32,283 nt of DNA from an uncultured Limimonas sp. (GTDB taxonomy: Bacteria; Pseudomonadota; Alphaproteobacteria; Kiloniellales; Rhodovibrionaceae). Shown piece after piece: positions 1 through 9,694 of this stretch (position 1 is its first letter; each line of letters opens with the position of its first letter). The stretch spans positions 1-32,283 of the forward strand of contig CAJXKW010000024.1 in NCBI GenBank assembly GCA_913055855.1, in the 5' to 3' direction. A program made the translations under genes and the position numbers. Under the pieces are notes generated by a model, which was not told the origin of the DNA, ran no database searches, and saw only the letters and a program-made list of their open reading frames with translations.

Positions 1-1402
1 CCTCAACGGTCTGCTGGGTTTCGCTCTGAACGCGTTCAATGCGCTGAGCAATATCCTCAGTCGCCTTTTGGGTCTGGTTCGCCAAGGACTTGACCTCGTT
101 GGCGACGACGGCGAAGCCCTTGCCGGCCTCGCCGGCGCGGGCGGCTTCGATCGTCGCGTTAAGCGCGAGCAGGTTGGTCTGTTCCGCGATGTCGCGGATC
201 TGACTGGTCGCCTCTCCGATCTCCGAGGCCGCCTGGTTGAGCCCGTCGACGCGCTCGCGCGTCTGCTGCGCGGAGTTCTTCGCCTCCTTGGCCTTTTTCG
301 CGGTGGTATCGACCTGACGCGAGATTTCCTGGATCGAGGTTGTCAACTCCTGGGTTGAGGAAGCGACCGTGCCAACGTTGCCCGAGGTCTGCTCCGCGCC
401 CGAGGACACCGTGGCGGCCTGCTGCTCGGCCTCTTCCGCGGCCGAACTCAGGCCGGTCGCGACCTCGCCGAGTTCGGCGGCCGAATTCGCCACCGAACCG
501 ACGATGCCCTGGATCTTGCGCTCGAATTCGTTCGCCAGCTCCTGCATCGTCTGCCGGCGTTCTTCCTCGCTCTTACGCTTGGCTTCCTCGTTCTCCTGGC
601 GCAGCCGTTCGGCTTCCTGTCCCTGGTCTCGAAAAACCTGAACGGCCTGCGACATCGCGTTGATTTCCCGACCAAATCCCTGTCCGGGCACGGTCACGGT
701 CAGATCGCCATCGGCAAGACGTTTCATGACGTCGACCATGCCCAAAATCGGACGGCTTATATTCCGGGCGACAAGCCAGACCCCGCCAAGCACGAGAACC
801 GCGATCCCGACCACCACGCTGATCTGAATCACAGCATTTCGCCAAAAGGCCGTCTTGATGTCGTCGACATAAACGCCGCTCGCCATGACCCAGCCCCATG
901 GGCCAAAGGGTTGTGCAAAGGAAACCTTTTCCACAGGGGCATCGGCGCCGCGTTTGTCCCAGAAATAGGAGACGAAGCCGCCGCCCTGCTCCGCCTGACG
1001 GGTCATCTCGACGACGAGACGCGTGCCGCGGGCGTCGGTTGTATCGGCCATGTCCCGGCCGTTCAGCTCCGGCTTTATGGGATGCATAACCATTTCATTA
1101 TTCATATTATGCACCCACACGTAGCCGAATTCACCGTAGCGCATGGCGCCAATCGCCTTCAGCGCCTGTTGCTTCGCCTTTTCTTTTGATATTTTCCCTT
1201 CTTGCACTTCTTCATGATATTGTTTGGCAATTCCGTGAGCGCTTTGCACAACCTGCTGGATCTTGGCGTTGCGCTCGTTCCACATTTCTTTGTGCAATTC
1301 GAAAAGGCTAACGGCCGTGGCCGCCGTTACCGCGATCCCCACCAGCGCGGCGATCAGCAAGAGCTGATGGCCGATGCGCAGGTTTTTCAGCTTCAGGGAC
1401 AT
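1..1402 (-). CDS. Methyl-accepting chemotaxis protein, C-terminus beyond window edge
   Basis: Transmembrane chemoreceptor that relays a periplasmic ligand signal to CheA/CheW. I translated the complementary strand: a first membrane helix lies at about residues 12-33. A periplasmic single-Cache (sCache_2-like) domain follows at about 40-185, with the segment [10 protein letters not shown] and a terminal [14 protein letters not shown] second membrane helix (about 195-215), a HAMP domain and a long coiled-coil signalling domain come next. The conserved hairpin-tip segment ([20 protein letters not shown]) is present near the end of what is visible. The frame runs off the left edge after 467 codons, so the distal methylation helix is missing only because of the window. 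The start ATG was chosen because it directly precedes the basic segment and first helix; an AAGGA lies about 12 nt upstream. The ligand is unknown; sCache_2 receptors often bind small carboxylates. Confidence 0.93.
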   Translation of the reverse strand, partial: MSLKLKNLRIGHQLLLIAALVGIAVTAATAVSLFELHKEMWNERNAKIQQVVQSAHGIAKQYHEEVQEGKISKEKAKQQALKAIGAMRYGEFGYVWVHNMNNEMVMHPIKPELNGRDMADTTDARGTRLVVEMTRQAEQGGGFVSYFWDKRGADAPVEKVSFAQPFGPWGWVMASGVYVDDIKTAFWRNAVIQISVVVGIAVLVLGGVWLVARNISRPILGMVDVMKRLADGDLTVTVPGQGFGREINAMSQAVQVFRDQGQEAERLRQENEEAKRKSEEERRQTMQELANEFERKIQGIVGSVANSAAELGEVATGLSSAAEEAEQQAATVSSGAEQTSGNVGTVASSTQELTTSIQEISRQVDTTAKKAKEAKNSAQQTRERVDGLNQAASEIGEATSQIRDIAEQTNLLALNATIEAARAGEAGKGFAVVANEVKSLANQTQKATEDIAQRIERVQSETQQTVE

Positions 1403-1797
1403 GCCGTCACTTTTTCCTTCTCGTAGGCCGCCCCGGCGAAAACATCTGTGGTGACACGCCAGTTTTCGCCTGAGGCATGGTTCGGCTTTTCGCGATTGTT
1501 TTTTGTCGGTAGCGTGCCGCTTACCACAAACGTACACATCATCCGATGTACACTAAAAGACGTAAAAGGACTTTTAATATCGCCGCGATCCTGGATCGCT
1601 CGCGCAAATTTGCGTAGAAAGCACCCACGCAGGTGTGAACTGAACACTGGCATCGGCACCGGATACGGCAACGCGCGGCGTGCGGGGTAGACCTGCAGGA
1701 ACCGAGAACGTTGCCGAAGCGCGGTCGTGTCACCCATCCCTGTTCCGCTCCCGGAACCGGCACCGCTGGTCAGAACAGCGCACCGACGCGTCTCGCG
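1403..1797. other. Intergenic region upstream of the chemoreceptor
   Basis: This 395-bp stretch lies between the start of the chemoreceptor and the stop of the YhaN-like gene. It is visibly more AT-rich than its surroundings, especially 1490-1600, as expected for a promoter region. It holds an imperfect inverted repeat at 1532-1551 (GTAC-ACATC-ATCC-GAT-GTAC). I could not assign a convincing sigma-28 or sigma-70 promoter, and no coding frame in it looks like a real protein. Confidence 0.5.
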
Positions 1798-4698
1798 CTA
1801 TGCCGCCTCCGCGCCCAATTCGGTCATGGCCAGCGCGCGGCTGTTGGGTGCGTGGGCGGTCACGCGCTCGGCGATCTCGGGGTGGCAGGTGAACAGCAGG
1901 ATCTGGCGGTCCTCGGCGAAACGGCCCAGCTCGCGCGCCACCGCGGCCATACGCTCGGGGTCGAAATTCACCAGGATCTCGTCCATGACCAGCGGCAGCG
2001 CCGTGCCGCGGCCCATGAACTCCTCGATCAGGCCCAGGCGCACGGCGAGATAGAGCTGCTCCCGGGTGCCCCGCGAAAGGTCGATGGGCGCGATGGGGTT
2101 CAGGTCGCTGTCCAGCACGCTAAAGCCCTGCCCGTCCGGGTCCTGGCGGATCTGGACGTAGCGCCCCTGGGTGAAGAACCCGAGGCGCTCGCTGGCGTTG
2201 GCGAACACCGCCGGCTGGCGCTCGCGCTCGAACTGCTCCAGCGTCTCCGCGACCATGGCCTGCGCGGCGGTGAGTTCCTGCCAGCGCCGGTAGGTGCGCC
2301 CCATCTCGTCGACGATCTGGTTGCGCCGGGTTTCCAGCTCGGCGATGCGGTCGGACTGCTCGACCGCCTCGCGGTCGCTCTTCGCCGCCTGATGCCGCGC
2401 CACCGCATCCTCGTGGCGCTGCTGGGTGTCGCTCAGCCGATCGTCCAGATCGCCCAGCTCGGCGCGCCAGGTCTGGACGTCTCCGTCCGCCAGGGTCGCG
2501 CGCAGTTCGGCCGCCTGCTCGGAATCGTGCCCGGCCTCGCGCTGGATCGCCTGTTCCGCCGCCGCGACCCGAGCATACGCATCCTGCTCCGCGGCGATCG
2601 CCTCGGCCGTGGCGTTAAACGCGCGGATCAGCGCCTCGCCGTGGACATCCGTGTTCCGGCCGCGCTCGGCCAGGATACCGCGTGCCGCGTCCTCCCAGCC
2701 CGCGATGGCCTCGCGCAGCGCCTCAAGGTCGCGTTCTGTCGAATGCTTTTCCGAAAGCGCGCGCCGCGCGGCCTCGATCTGCTGGGCGAAGTCGCGCACC
2801 CCTTGCGGGGTCAACGGGGCGGGAAAGCCGCGCTCGCGCTTCCACGCCGCCCAGTCCGCTTCCAGGTCGTCGCGCGCCTGCTGCGCCGTTTCGAGCGCCT
2901 TTTCCGCCGCGTCGACCTCGCGCTGGCGCGCCTCCACGACCTTGGCCGCATCGGCGCGTTCGCGCACCTGGGCGTCCAGGCGCCGGCGGTGTTCCAGGGA
3001 CTCGCGCAGCGCGCTGGCGGCCTGGACGCGCTCGGCCTCCTCCGGGACGGCGGCGAAGCCCAGCTCGGCCGCGGACTGGGCCACCTGCGTTTCGTAGCGG
3101 GCGGCTTCGGCCTCGGCGGCATCCGCGGCCTCGGCGGCGTCGTCCCGGTCGCGGCGCGCCTTGGCGAGGCGCTGCGCCTGCGCGGCCCTGCCACGGCGCT
3201 GCGCCAGGAAAAGGGCGGCGCCGAACAGCACCAGCACCGCGCCGGCGCCGATTCCGAGCGCCGCCAGGCCGGTGGCCAGCCCGCCCGCGACCGCGGCGGC
3301 GCCCAGCGCCAGCAGGCCCAGCGCAACGGCGGCGATGAGCCCAGCGCCCTGCTGGGCTTCCAGATCGGCGACGCGCTCGCCGCGGTCGTCCGCGATCTTC
3401 CGCTTGTTCTCGGCGTCCCGGCGCCGGCTTTCCAAGCCGGTAAGCTCCGCGCGCAGCCGGTCCAGCGCGTCCTCTCGGGCACGCAGCGTGGCCAGGTCGG
3501 GCGGCGGGTCCGTCTCCGCGTCCAGCGCGTCCTGAAGCTTCTGCTCCTGGTCCTGCGCCTCCTTGAGCCGTTTCGCCGCGGCGTCGTGCTGCTCCTCCGC
3601 CTTGGCCACGCGCGACCGGGCCGCCTCGCGGTCGTGCTCCCAGGCGCGGATGGTCTCGCGCTCGGGGATGGTCATGCGGAAGGCCTCGACGCCCTCGGCC
3701 GTCCAGTCCCCGCCCAGGGCGTCCAGGGCGTGCGCCAGGCTGGTCTTCGCCTGGGCCAGCTCGTCCGCGCGCGTGTCGCGGTCCGTCAGGCGCTGGCGCT
3801 GTAGGGCCAGACTCTCGCGAAGCTGCGCCGCACGGCGCTGGCGGTCGGTCAGCGCCGGGTCGGGCTGGACCGGCCGGGTGCGCGGGAAGCTGTACCCCGT
3901 CGCCGTCTCGAGCTCGGCCAGCGCGTCCTCGCGCGCGCACCACTGGTCCCAGAGGCGCAGCAGGCGCTCCAGCGCCGCCTTCCGTGCGCGCTTGGAATCC
4001 AGCTCGCCGCGCAGCTCTTCCACCGCGCGCTGGGCCTCGGCTTCGGCCTGCAGCTTCTCCGGGTAGGCGCGCGCGGCCGTCCGGGCCTCGGCGAGTTCGT
4101 CGTCGATGTCCCGGATTTCCTGGAGCAGCTCGTTCATGCGGTGGTTCCGGGCGCGCCCGTCCGGGCGGTACAACCCGCGCGCGGCCTTTTCCAAGTCGTC
4201 CGCGGCCGCCCGGGCATCGCGCCCGGCCCCGGCGATGGCGCCGGAAAAGATCCGGTCGCGCACGCTCTCGGCCGTGAGCGTGTCCAGCTCCTGCAGCTCC
4301 CACAGGCTGAAGCCGAAGACATTCTGGAACAGGGTCCGGTCCGCACCGCCCAGCAGCCGCGTCAGCTCACCCTCCGGACGGTCCTTGCCGTCGGCGTCGC
4401 GGATGCGCGCGGCGTTCTTGCGGCTGCTGGCGCTGCGCCCGATCGTGAAGCCTTCGCCGTCGTGCTCGACGAACAGGCGGCCACCGTGCGGCCCGCCGTG
4501 AACCGGCGGATACAGCGGCTGCTTGCCCCTGGAGCGCTTGTCCGGAAAACCGAAGAGCACGCCCCGGATGAACGCGAGCAGCGTGCTCTTGCCCGCCTCG
4601 TTCGGGCCGTAAAGCACGGTCAGGCCGGGCCCCAGGGCCTCCGTGCGGCGGTCGCGGAAGACGCCGAAGCCGTCGATGTGCCAGCCCCGGATGATCAT
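1798..4698 (-). CDS. YhaN-like SMC/SbcC-type AAA ATPase
   Basis: Large ATPase (966 aa) of the YhaN family, the SbcC/Rad50-like partner of the nuclease encoded just upstream; the pair is thought to act in DNA end processing. The N-terminus begins directly with the ATPase fold. Walker A is GPNEAGKST at residues 31-39. A signature-like SRGTREQLYLAVRL lies at about 875-888 and Walker B VMDEI at about 904-908, followed by a switch-like FTCHPE. The middle is long Ala/Glu/Arg-rich coiled coil interrupted at about 452-500 by a very hydrophobic Ala/Gly/Leu stretch that looks like two membrane helices. This is also reported for YhaN-type proteins and unlike classical SbcC. Its ATG overlaps the yhaO stop as ATGA, so the two are translationally coupled. 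The family assignment is strong; the substrate is not known. Confidence 0.9.
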   Translation of the reverse strand: MIIRGWHIDGFGVFRDRRTEALGPGLTVLYGPNEAGKSTLLAFIRGVLFGFPDKRSRGKQPLYPPVHGGPHGGRLFVEHDGEGFTIGRSASSRKNAARIRDADGKDRPEGELTRLLGGADRTLFQNVFGFSLWELQELDTLTAESVRDRIFSGAIAGAGRDARAAADDLEKAARGLYRPDGRARNHRMNELLQEIRDIDDELAEARTAARAYPEKLQAEAEAQRAVEELRGELDSKRARKAALERLLRLWDQWCAREDALAELETATGYSFPRTRPVQPDPALTDRQRRAAQLRESLALQRQRLTDRDTRADELAQAKTSLAHALDALGGDWTAEGVEAFRMTIPERETIRAWEHDREAARSRVAKAEEQHDAAAKRLKEAQDQEQKLQDALDAETDPPPDLATLRAREDALDRLRAELTGLESRRRDAENKRKIADDRGERVADLEAQQGAGLIAAVALGLLALGAAAVAGGLATGLAALGIGAGAVLVLFGAALFLAQRRGRAAQAQRLAKARRDRDDAAEAADAAEAEAARYETQVAQSAAELGFAAVPEEAERVQAASALRESLEHRRRLDAQVRERADAAKVVEARQREVDAAEKALETAQQARDDLEADWAAWKRERGFPAPLTPQGVRDFAQQIEAARRALSEKHSTERDLEALREAIAGWEDAARGILAERGRNTDVHGEALIRAFNATAEAIAAEQDAYARVAAAEQAIQREAGHDSEQAAELRATLADGDVQTWRAELGDLDDRLSDTQQRHEDAVARHQAAKSDREAVEQSDRIAELETRRNQIVDEMGRTYRRWQELTAAQAMVAETLEQFERERQPAVFANASERLGFFTQGRYVQIRQDPDGQGFSVLDSDLNPIAPIDLSRGTREQLYLAVRLGLIEEFMGRGTALPLVMDEILVNFDPERMAAVARELGRFAEDRQILLFTCHPEIAERVTAHAPNSRALAMTELGAEAA

Positions 4699-5957
4699 GA
4701 TTCGTCCGCCGGCTCCAACCGGTCCAGGGCTTCCATGACGGCGGCGTCCAGCAGCTCGCTTTCGTCCGCCGTGTCATCCGCCTCGACGAAGCCGCGCAGG
4801 CGCCGGTCCGAGGGCCGGCAGTGGCGCTTGAGGAACGCCGCACGCGCGTCGGGATCGGCCGCGAGGGCGTCAGCGCGGCCCAGAAGCTCGGCGGCGAAGT
4901 CGCCCCGCCGCCGGATCGCGTCCGGATCGATGGGCGGTGCGGTGGCGTCCACGACCCGGTCCCACCAGACGCGCCCGCTCGCCTCCTGGAGCGCCGCGCG
5001 CAGGTCGGCAACCGCGTCGTCGCCGCGCAGCGCGGCGTGCACGGGGCCGCGCCCGGTCAGGCGCGCGCGCAGGATGAGCTGCCGGTCGCCGGCTTCGGCA
5101 ACGGCCGAGTCGGCCGCGCTTTGCAGGTGCGTCTGCAGCTCCGGGATGTCGCGAATGCCCGCGACATCCACGTCCAGCCCGGCGAAGCGCACCACGTCCA
5201 GCGGCGCGAAGCTCACGCGTTGGACCGCGTTCTCCGCCACGTCCACCACGGCCGCGCCCTTGGCGCCCTGCTCGCTGGGCTTGGGACTGCGCCCCTGGAG
5301 CACCCCGGCGTAGACGGCCCAGGGCGCGCCTTCGGAGAGGTGCTGGTAGCGGTGGATGTGGCCCAGCGCCCAGTAATCGATGTCGGCGGCGCGCAGGTCG
5401 GACAGCTCGCACGGGCTGTATGCGGCGTGTTCGGCGTTCGCGCCGACGTTGGCGTGGAGCACCCCGATGGCGAAGGGCGCATCGGTATGGGCCGGGAAAT
5501 AGCGCGCCAGGTTGTCCGTGGTGTCGCGGCGGGCGTAACTGATGCCGTAGACGCGGGCGACCTCCCGCCCCTCGGCGTGGATGGGCACACTGGCCACGCC
5601 GTCGCTGGGCAGCACGGTCACGTTCGCCGGCCACGCGCGGATGGCGGACCAGCCGTCGGCGAGCGGGTCGTGGTTGCCGTGCACCATGACCACGCGCACG
5701 CCGGCCTCGGACAGGCGCTTGAGCCCGGCGTGGAAGCGCAACTGTCCGCGCAGGCCGCGCTCGGGGCCGTCATAGATGTCCCCGGCGAGCACCAGCGCGT
5801 GCGCCCCCACCCGCAGCGTCTCCGCGACCAGGTTGTCGAACGCCTGCAGCGAGGCGTCGCGCAGCTTTTCCGGCACGTCCCGGCCCAGGCGGGCGAGCCC
5901 GTCGAACGGCGTATCCAGATGCAGGTCGGCGGCGTGGACGAAGCGGAAGGCGGTCAT
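4695..5957 (-). CDS. YhaO/SbcD-like metallophosphoesterase (DNA repair exonuclease)
   Basis: Calcineurin-like phosphoesterase (420 aa) of the SbcD/Mre11/YhaO type, expected to be a Mn-dependent nuclease working with the downstream ATPase. The dinuclear metal motifs are complete: D11-x-H13 in AADLHLD, D60 in AGDIYD, N95-H96-D97 in HGNHD, H168, and H200-x-H202 in GHIH. The C-terminal 180 residues form the capping/partner-binding part. An upstream in-frame ATG would add 19 Arg/His/Thr-rich residues; I chose the internal ATG because the next residues (FRFVHAADLHLD) match where the family normally begins. A sigma-70-like promoter lies about 45-75 nt upstream. The ATGA overlap with the ATPase gene supports a two-gene operon. 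Confidence 0.91.
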   Translation of the reverse strand: MTAFRFVHAADLHLDTPFDGLARLGRDVPEKLRDASLQAFDNLVAETLRVGAHALVLAGDIYDGPERGLRGQLRFHAGLKRLSEAGVRVVMVHGNHDPLADGWSAIRAWPANVTVLPSDGVASVPIHAEGREVARVYGISYARRDTTDNLARYFPAHTDAPFAIGVLHANVGANAEHAAYSPCELSDLRAADIDYWALGHIHRYQHLSEGAPWAVYAGVLQGRSPKPSEQGAKGAAVVDVAENAVQRVSFAPLDVVRFAGLDVDVAGIRDIPELQTHLQSAADSAVAEAGDRQLILRARLTGRGPVHAALRGDDAVADLRAALQEASGRVWWDRVVDATAPPIDPDAIRRRGDFAAELLGRADALAADPDARAAFLKRHCRPSDRRLRGFVEADDTADESELLDAAVMEALDRLEPADES

Positions 5958-6000
5958 GCGCGTGTGCGGAATCCGAATATCCGGCGTGGACGTGTGCCGC

Positions 6001-6030
6001 CTTATAGCCGCCACACGCGGCGCGCGCCAA
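6001..6030 (-). promoter_or_regulatory. Putative sigma-70 promoter of yhaO-yhaN
   Basis: On the minus strand TTGGCG and TATAAG are separated by 18 nt, and the start codon of the nuclease gene lies about 43 nt downstream of the -10. Position and spacing fit a housekeeping promoter. The assignment rests on pattern alone. Confidence 0.4.
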
Positions 6031-6199
6031 TGGCAGCGTGTCGCACGTGCACCTCACCGGCCGGGATGCGCGCTGTGGGCGTCCTTTGCTGGGGGCGTCC
6101 TTTACGGCGCGCGCGGCCGGGTGCCAAGCTTCGCTTGCAACCGGATCGCCGCCGACCGGGCGGTTGAGGCGCTTTCAAGGCGAGCATGGGGGAATCGCA

Positions 6200-7084
6200 A
6201 TGGCGGAGAGCGGGACCGCAAACGGCGCCGGGGACCGCGACCGGCTGAACGCCGACCTCAACGTGTGCGCGCGCTGGCCCGAGCATGCGGCGTATTTCAG
6301 TCGCTGGCACCGGGACAGCCAGGTGGCGCGCACGCGGACGCGGGTGATGCAGGACCTTGGCTACGGCCGCTGGCGCGGGGAGCGGATGGACGTCTTTCCC
6401 GTGGCGGGCGCCCGGGCCGCGCCCGTGGTCGTTTTCCTGCACGGCGGCGCATGGCAGGCCCGGGACAAGAGCGACGTCGCCTTCCTCGCCCCGCCCCTGG
6501 TGGCGCGCGGGATCGGGTTCGTCGCCGTTAACTACGATCTGGCGCCCCGGGTCCGGATCCGGCACATGGTGCATCAGGTGCGGCGCGCGGTATCGGTCCT
6601 GCACGCGCAGGGGAGCCGATGGGGCTTTGATTCGCAGCGGATTTTCGTTGCCGGCCACGAAGCGGGCGGCCACCTGGCGGTGAACGCCCTGAACCCCAGT
6701 TCGCCCGTGGACTCCGGCCTCCCGCCGGGCGCCGTGGCGGGCGGTCTGTCGCTCTCCGGCATCTACGACCTGGACCCCATCCGGTTGTCCTATCAGCAGG
6801 CAACGCTGGATCTGACGGAAGACGACGTTCACGCGCTGAGCCCGGCGCGCAATCTCCCCGAATCGGCGGGACCGCTGCTGCTGGCGGTCGGCGCGGACGA
6901 AACCGACGTGTTCCGCCGCCAGCAGGCCGCATTCCTGGCCGCATGGCAGGCGGCGGGCTTGCGCGGCCACGGCATGGAGCTGACGGGCCGGCACCACTTC
7001 GACGCCCTGGACGCGCTGGCCGAGCCGGAACACCCGCTGTTCCAGGCGCTCGTCGACCTTGTCGCGCACGACTCGATTGCCTGA
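6200..7084 (+). CDS. Alpha/beta-hydrolase fold protein, nucleophile Ser replaced by Glu
   Basis: Protein of 294 aa with the layout of the arylformamidase/carboxylesterase (COG0657-like) family. An oxyanion-hole motif HGGAW lies at residues 81-85, followed by FVAVNYDLAP and the nucleophile elbow at 152-157. The likely catalytic His is in GRHHFD (265-266) and the acid may be in GADETD. The nucleophile elbow reads G-H-E-A-G-G instead of G-H-S-A-G-G: codon GAA at 6659-6661 puts Glu154 where Ser is required. The hydrolase chemistry is therefore probably lost or changed, although the rest of the fold is intact and the frame is not disrupted. The start ATG has a good ribosome site (GGGGGA at 6187-6192); a longer upstream frame has no family resemblance. 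It is divergent from the yhaON pair and convergent with tRNA-His. Confidence 0.82.
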   Translation: MAESGTANGAGDRDRLNADLNVCARWPEHAAYFSRWHRDSQVARTRTRVMQDLGYGRWRGERMDVFPVAGARAAPVVVFLHGGAWQARDKSDVAFLAPPLVARGIGFVAVNYDLAPRVRIRHMVHQVRRAVSVLHAQGSRWGFDSQRIFVAGHEAGGHLAVNALNPSSPVDSGLPPGAVAGGLSLSGIYDLDPIRLSYQQATLDLTEDDVHALSPARNLPESAGPLLLAVGADETDVFRRQQAAFLAAWQAAGLRGHGMELTGRHHFDALDALAEPEHPLFQALVDLVAHDSIA

Positions 7085-7139
7085 ACCGCGTCCCGTGCCC
7101 GCGACCGCGCCGCGCACTATCTTCGTGTTGCGGAGAAAC

Positions 7140-7217
7140 TGGGGTGGCCAGGCGGATTCGAACCGCCGACCTCATGGACCACAACCATGCGCTCTAACCG
7201 ACTGAGCTATGGCCACC
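7140..7217 (-). tRNA. tRNA-His (anticodon GTG)
   Basis: The minus strand folds as a complete cloverleaf. The acceptor stem GTGGCCA/TGGCCAC is preceded by the tRNA-His-specific extra G (G-1, position 7217) opposite C73 (7143). The anticodon stem CATGG/CCATG carries loop TTGTGGT, with anticodon GTG at 7180-7182 on the reverse strand. The T-loop is GTTCGAATC and the 3' CCA is encoded (7140-7142). It lies downstream of, and convergent with, the hydrolase gene. Confidence 0.97.
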
Positions 7218-7229
7218 ACAATCATCTAA

Positions 7230-7880
<651 letters not shown>

Positions 7881-7970
7881 CCGCTCGCGCCGCATGCGCC
7901 GCCCGGCCCGGCGCTTTCGCCCGGGTCAAACCGATCACCAATGAACGAGAGACCACTGCGAGGACAGACG

Positions 7971-9380
7971 ATGAGCGACGCCGACAAGATCCTGCAGCTT
8001 ATCGAGGACAACGACGTCAAGTACGTCGATTTCCGCTTTACCGACCCGCGCGGCAAACAGATGCACGTGGCTCAGCACGTCAGCACCGTCGACGAGGAGC
8101 TGCTCGACGAGGGCATCATGTTCGACGGCTCCTCGATCGAGGGCTGGAAGGCCATCAACGAGTCGGACATGAACCTCAAGCCCGACTTGAGCACCGCCGC
8201 CATGGACCCGTTCGCGGCGCAGCCGCAGCTCATCCTGGTGTGCGACGTGCTCGAGCCGAGCACGGGTCAGCCCTATGACCGCGATCCGCGCACCACCGCC
8301 AAGCGCGCCGAGGCCTTCATGGCCCAGTCGGGCATCGGCGACACGGCCGTCTTCGGCCCCGAAGCAGAGTTCTTCGTGTTCGACCACGTCACCTTCGGCA
8401 CGGAGATGAACCACTGCTTCTACAAGTTCGAGTCCGAGGAAGGGCCGTACATGTCCGGGGCCGAGTTCGAGGGCGGCAACCTCGGCCACCGGCCGCGCGT
8501 GAAAGGCGGCTACTTCCCCGTCCCGCCGGTGGACAGCGGCACCGACATGCGCGCGGAGATGGTCACGGTGATGGAGGAAATGGGCCTCACGGTGGAAAAG
8601 CACCACCACGAGGTCGCGCCGAGCCAGCACGAGCTGGGCATCAAGAATTCGACCATCGTGCCGTGCGCCGACAACCTGCAGACCTACAAGTACGTCGTGC
8701 ACAACGTCGCCCACGCCTACGGCAAGACGGCGACCTTCATGCCCAAGCCCGTCTTCGGTGACAACGGCTCCGGCATGCACGTCCACCAGTCCATCTGGAA
8801 GGACGGCAAGCCCACCTTCGCCGGCGACGGCTATGCCGGGCTGAGCGAGCAGGCGCTGTACTACATCGGCGGCATCATCAAGCACGCCCGGGCGCTGAAC
8901 GCGTTCACCAACCCGTCGACGAACAGCTACAAGCGCCTGGTCCCGGGCTTCGAGGCGCCGGTGCTGCTCGCCTATTCCTCGCGCAACCGCTCCGCGGCGT
9001 GCCGCATCCCGCACAGCAACTCGGCCAAGTCCAAGCGCGTCGAGGTACGCTTCCCCGACCCGACCGCGAACCCGTACCTGGCGTTCTCGGCCATGCTGAT
9101 GGCGGGCATCGACGGCATCCGGAACAAGATCCATCCGGGCGACGCGATGGACAAGAACCTCTACGACCTGCCGCCGGAGGAGCTGAAGGGCGTGCCCAAC
9201 GTGGCCGGCTCGCTGCGCGAGGCGCTGGAGGCCCTGGAGGGCGACCACGAGTTCCTGCTCGCCGGCGACGTCTTCACCAAGGACCAGATCGAGGGGTATC
9301 TGGAACTCAAGTGGGAAGAGGTCACGAACTTCGAGACCGCCCCCCACCCGATCGAGTTCCACATGTACTACTCGGTGTAA
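7971..9380 (+). CDS. glnA: Glutamine synthetase type I
   Basis: Dodecameric ATP-dependent enzyme forming glutamine from glutamate and ammonia (469 aa, normal GSI-beta length). Visible signatures are FDGSSIEGW near residue 50, the metal/active-site motifs [32 protein letters not shown] and NRSAACRIP, and the adenylylation tyrosine Y398 in NLYDLPPEE. The start MSDADKI was preferred over an ATG ten codons earlier because GAGGA lies directly upstream and the family starts there. It follows glnB by 90 nt. That gap contains a bulged hairpin (7907-7925, CCCGGCG-CTTT-CGCCCGGG) that might tune the glnB:glnA transcript ratio. A strong terminator follows about 140 nt after the stop. Confidence 0.98.
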   Translation: MSDADKILQLIEDNDVKYVDFRFTDPRGKQMHVAQHVSTVDEELLDEGIMFDGSSIEGWKAINESDMNLKPDLSTAAMDPFAAQPQLILVCDVLEPSTGQPYDRDPRTTAKRAEAFMAQSGIGDTAVFGPEAEFFVFDHVTFGTEMNHCFYKFESEEGPYMSGAEFEGGNLGHRPRVKGGYFPVPPVDSGTDMRAEMVTVMEEMGLTVEKHHHEVAPSQHELGIKNSTIVPCADNLQTYKYVVHNVAHAYGKTATFMPKPVFGDNGSGMHVHQSIWKDGKPTFAGDGYAGLSEQALYYIGGIIKHARALNAFTNPSTNSYKRLVPGFEAPVLLAYSSRNRSAACRIPHSNSAKSKRVEVRFPDPTANPYLAFSAMLMAGIDGIRNKIHPGDAMDKNLYDLPPEELKGVPNVAGSLREALEALEGDHEFLLAGDVFTKDQIEGYLELKWEEVTNFETAPHPIEFHMYYSV

Positions 9381-9411
9381 GGTGTCCGGGATCGCTTCCA
9401 AGGTACAGCCG

Positions 9412-9499
9412 CCTCACCCGGCTCGGGGCTGACGCCCCTCGCCGCCCTCTCCCCCAAGATTTGGGGGAGAGGGCAACGCGACGAGCGTTGGGTGAGGGG
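9412..9499. repeat. Cloverleaf-like palindromic element (REP/MITE-like)
   Basis: An outer stem, CCTCACCC (9412-9419) with GGGTGAGG (9490-9497), encloses three perfect hairpins in a row. These are GGGGC-TGAC-GCCCC (9425-9438); a 14-bp stem GCCCTCTCCCCCAA (9444-9457) with its complement (9461-9474) around GAT; and CAACGC-GACGA-GCGTTG (9474-9490). The whole thing folds as a four-way cloverleaf. It resembles dispersed non-coding repeats of GC-rich proteobacteria that begin and end with CCTCACCC/GGGTGAGG. Only one copy is in this window, so its repeated nature is inferred. Confidence 0.75.
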
Positions 9500-9518
9500 T
9501 TGACCATGGTCCATGCCG

Positions 9519-9551
9519 AAAGCGCCGCCGTTACCCGACGGCGGCGCTTTT
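9519..9551 (+). terminator. Rho-independent terminator of glnBA
   Basis: A perfect 12-bp stem, AAAGCGCCGCCG / CGGCGGCGCTTT, with an 8-nt loop ends in TTTTG. It is placed after glnA and the palindromic element, so it most likely ends the glnBA transcript. Confidence 0.85.
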
Positions 9552-9587
9552 GCGTTCTCATGCGTTTTTACCGTCGATTGCCGGCCA

Positions 9588-9659
9588 CGATCTCCGAATC
9601 GCGGCCGATGATGCACCACGCCATAACGACCGTCGCGCTGCTCGCGATTCGGGAGATCG
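9588..9659. repeat. Long inverted repeat upstream of the SinR-like gene
   Basis: CGATCTCCGAATCGCG (9588-9603) is repeated in reverse complement at 9643-9659 with one extra base; the spacer is 39 nt. It ends 35 nt before the start of the small SinR-like gene, so it may act as a leader hairpin or a protein-binding site. Confidence 0.6.
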
Positions 9660-9694
9660 CGACCCGCATCTCACCGTGATGGAAGGCTCCCGCC

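Noticed and set aside
1532..1551. GTAC-flanked inverted repeat as operator of the chemoreceptor
   Set aside because: Arms are unequal (9 and 7 nt) and it lies about 130 nt from the start codon; too weak to call.
1711..3804. Long open frame opposite the YhaN-like ATPase
   Set aside because: High GC keeps the complementary frame open; its product is low-complexity Arg/Leu/Gly sequence without family features, while the minus strand encodes clear ATPase motifs.
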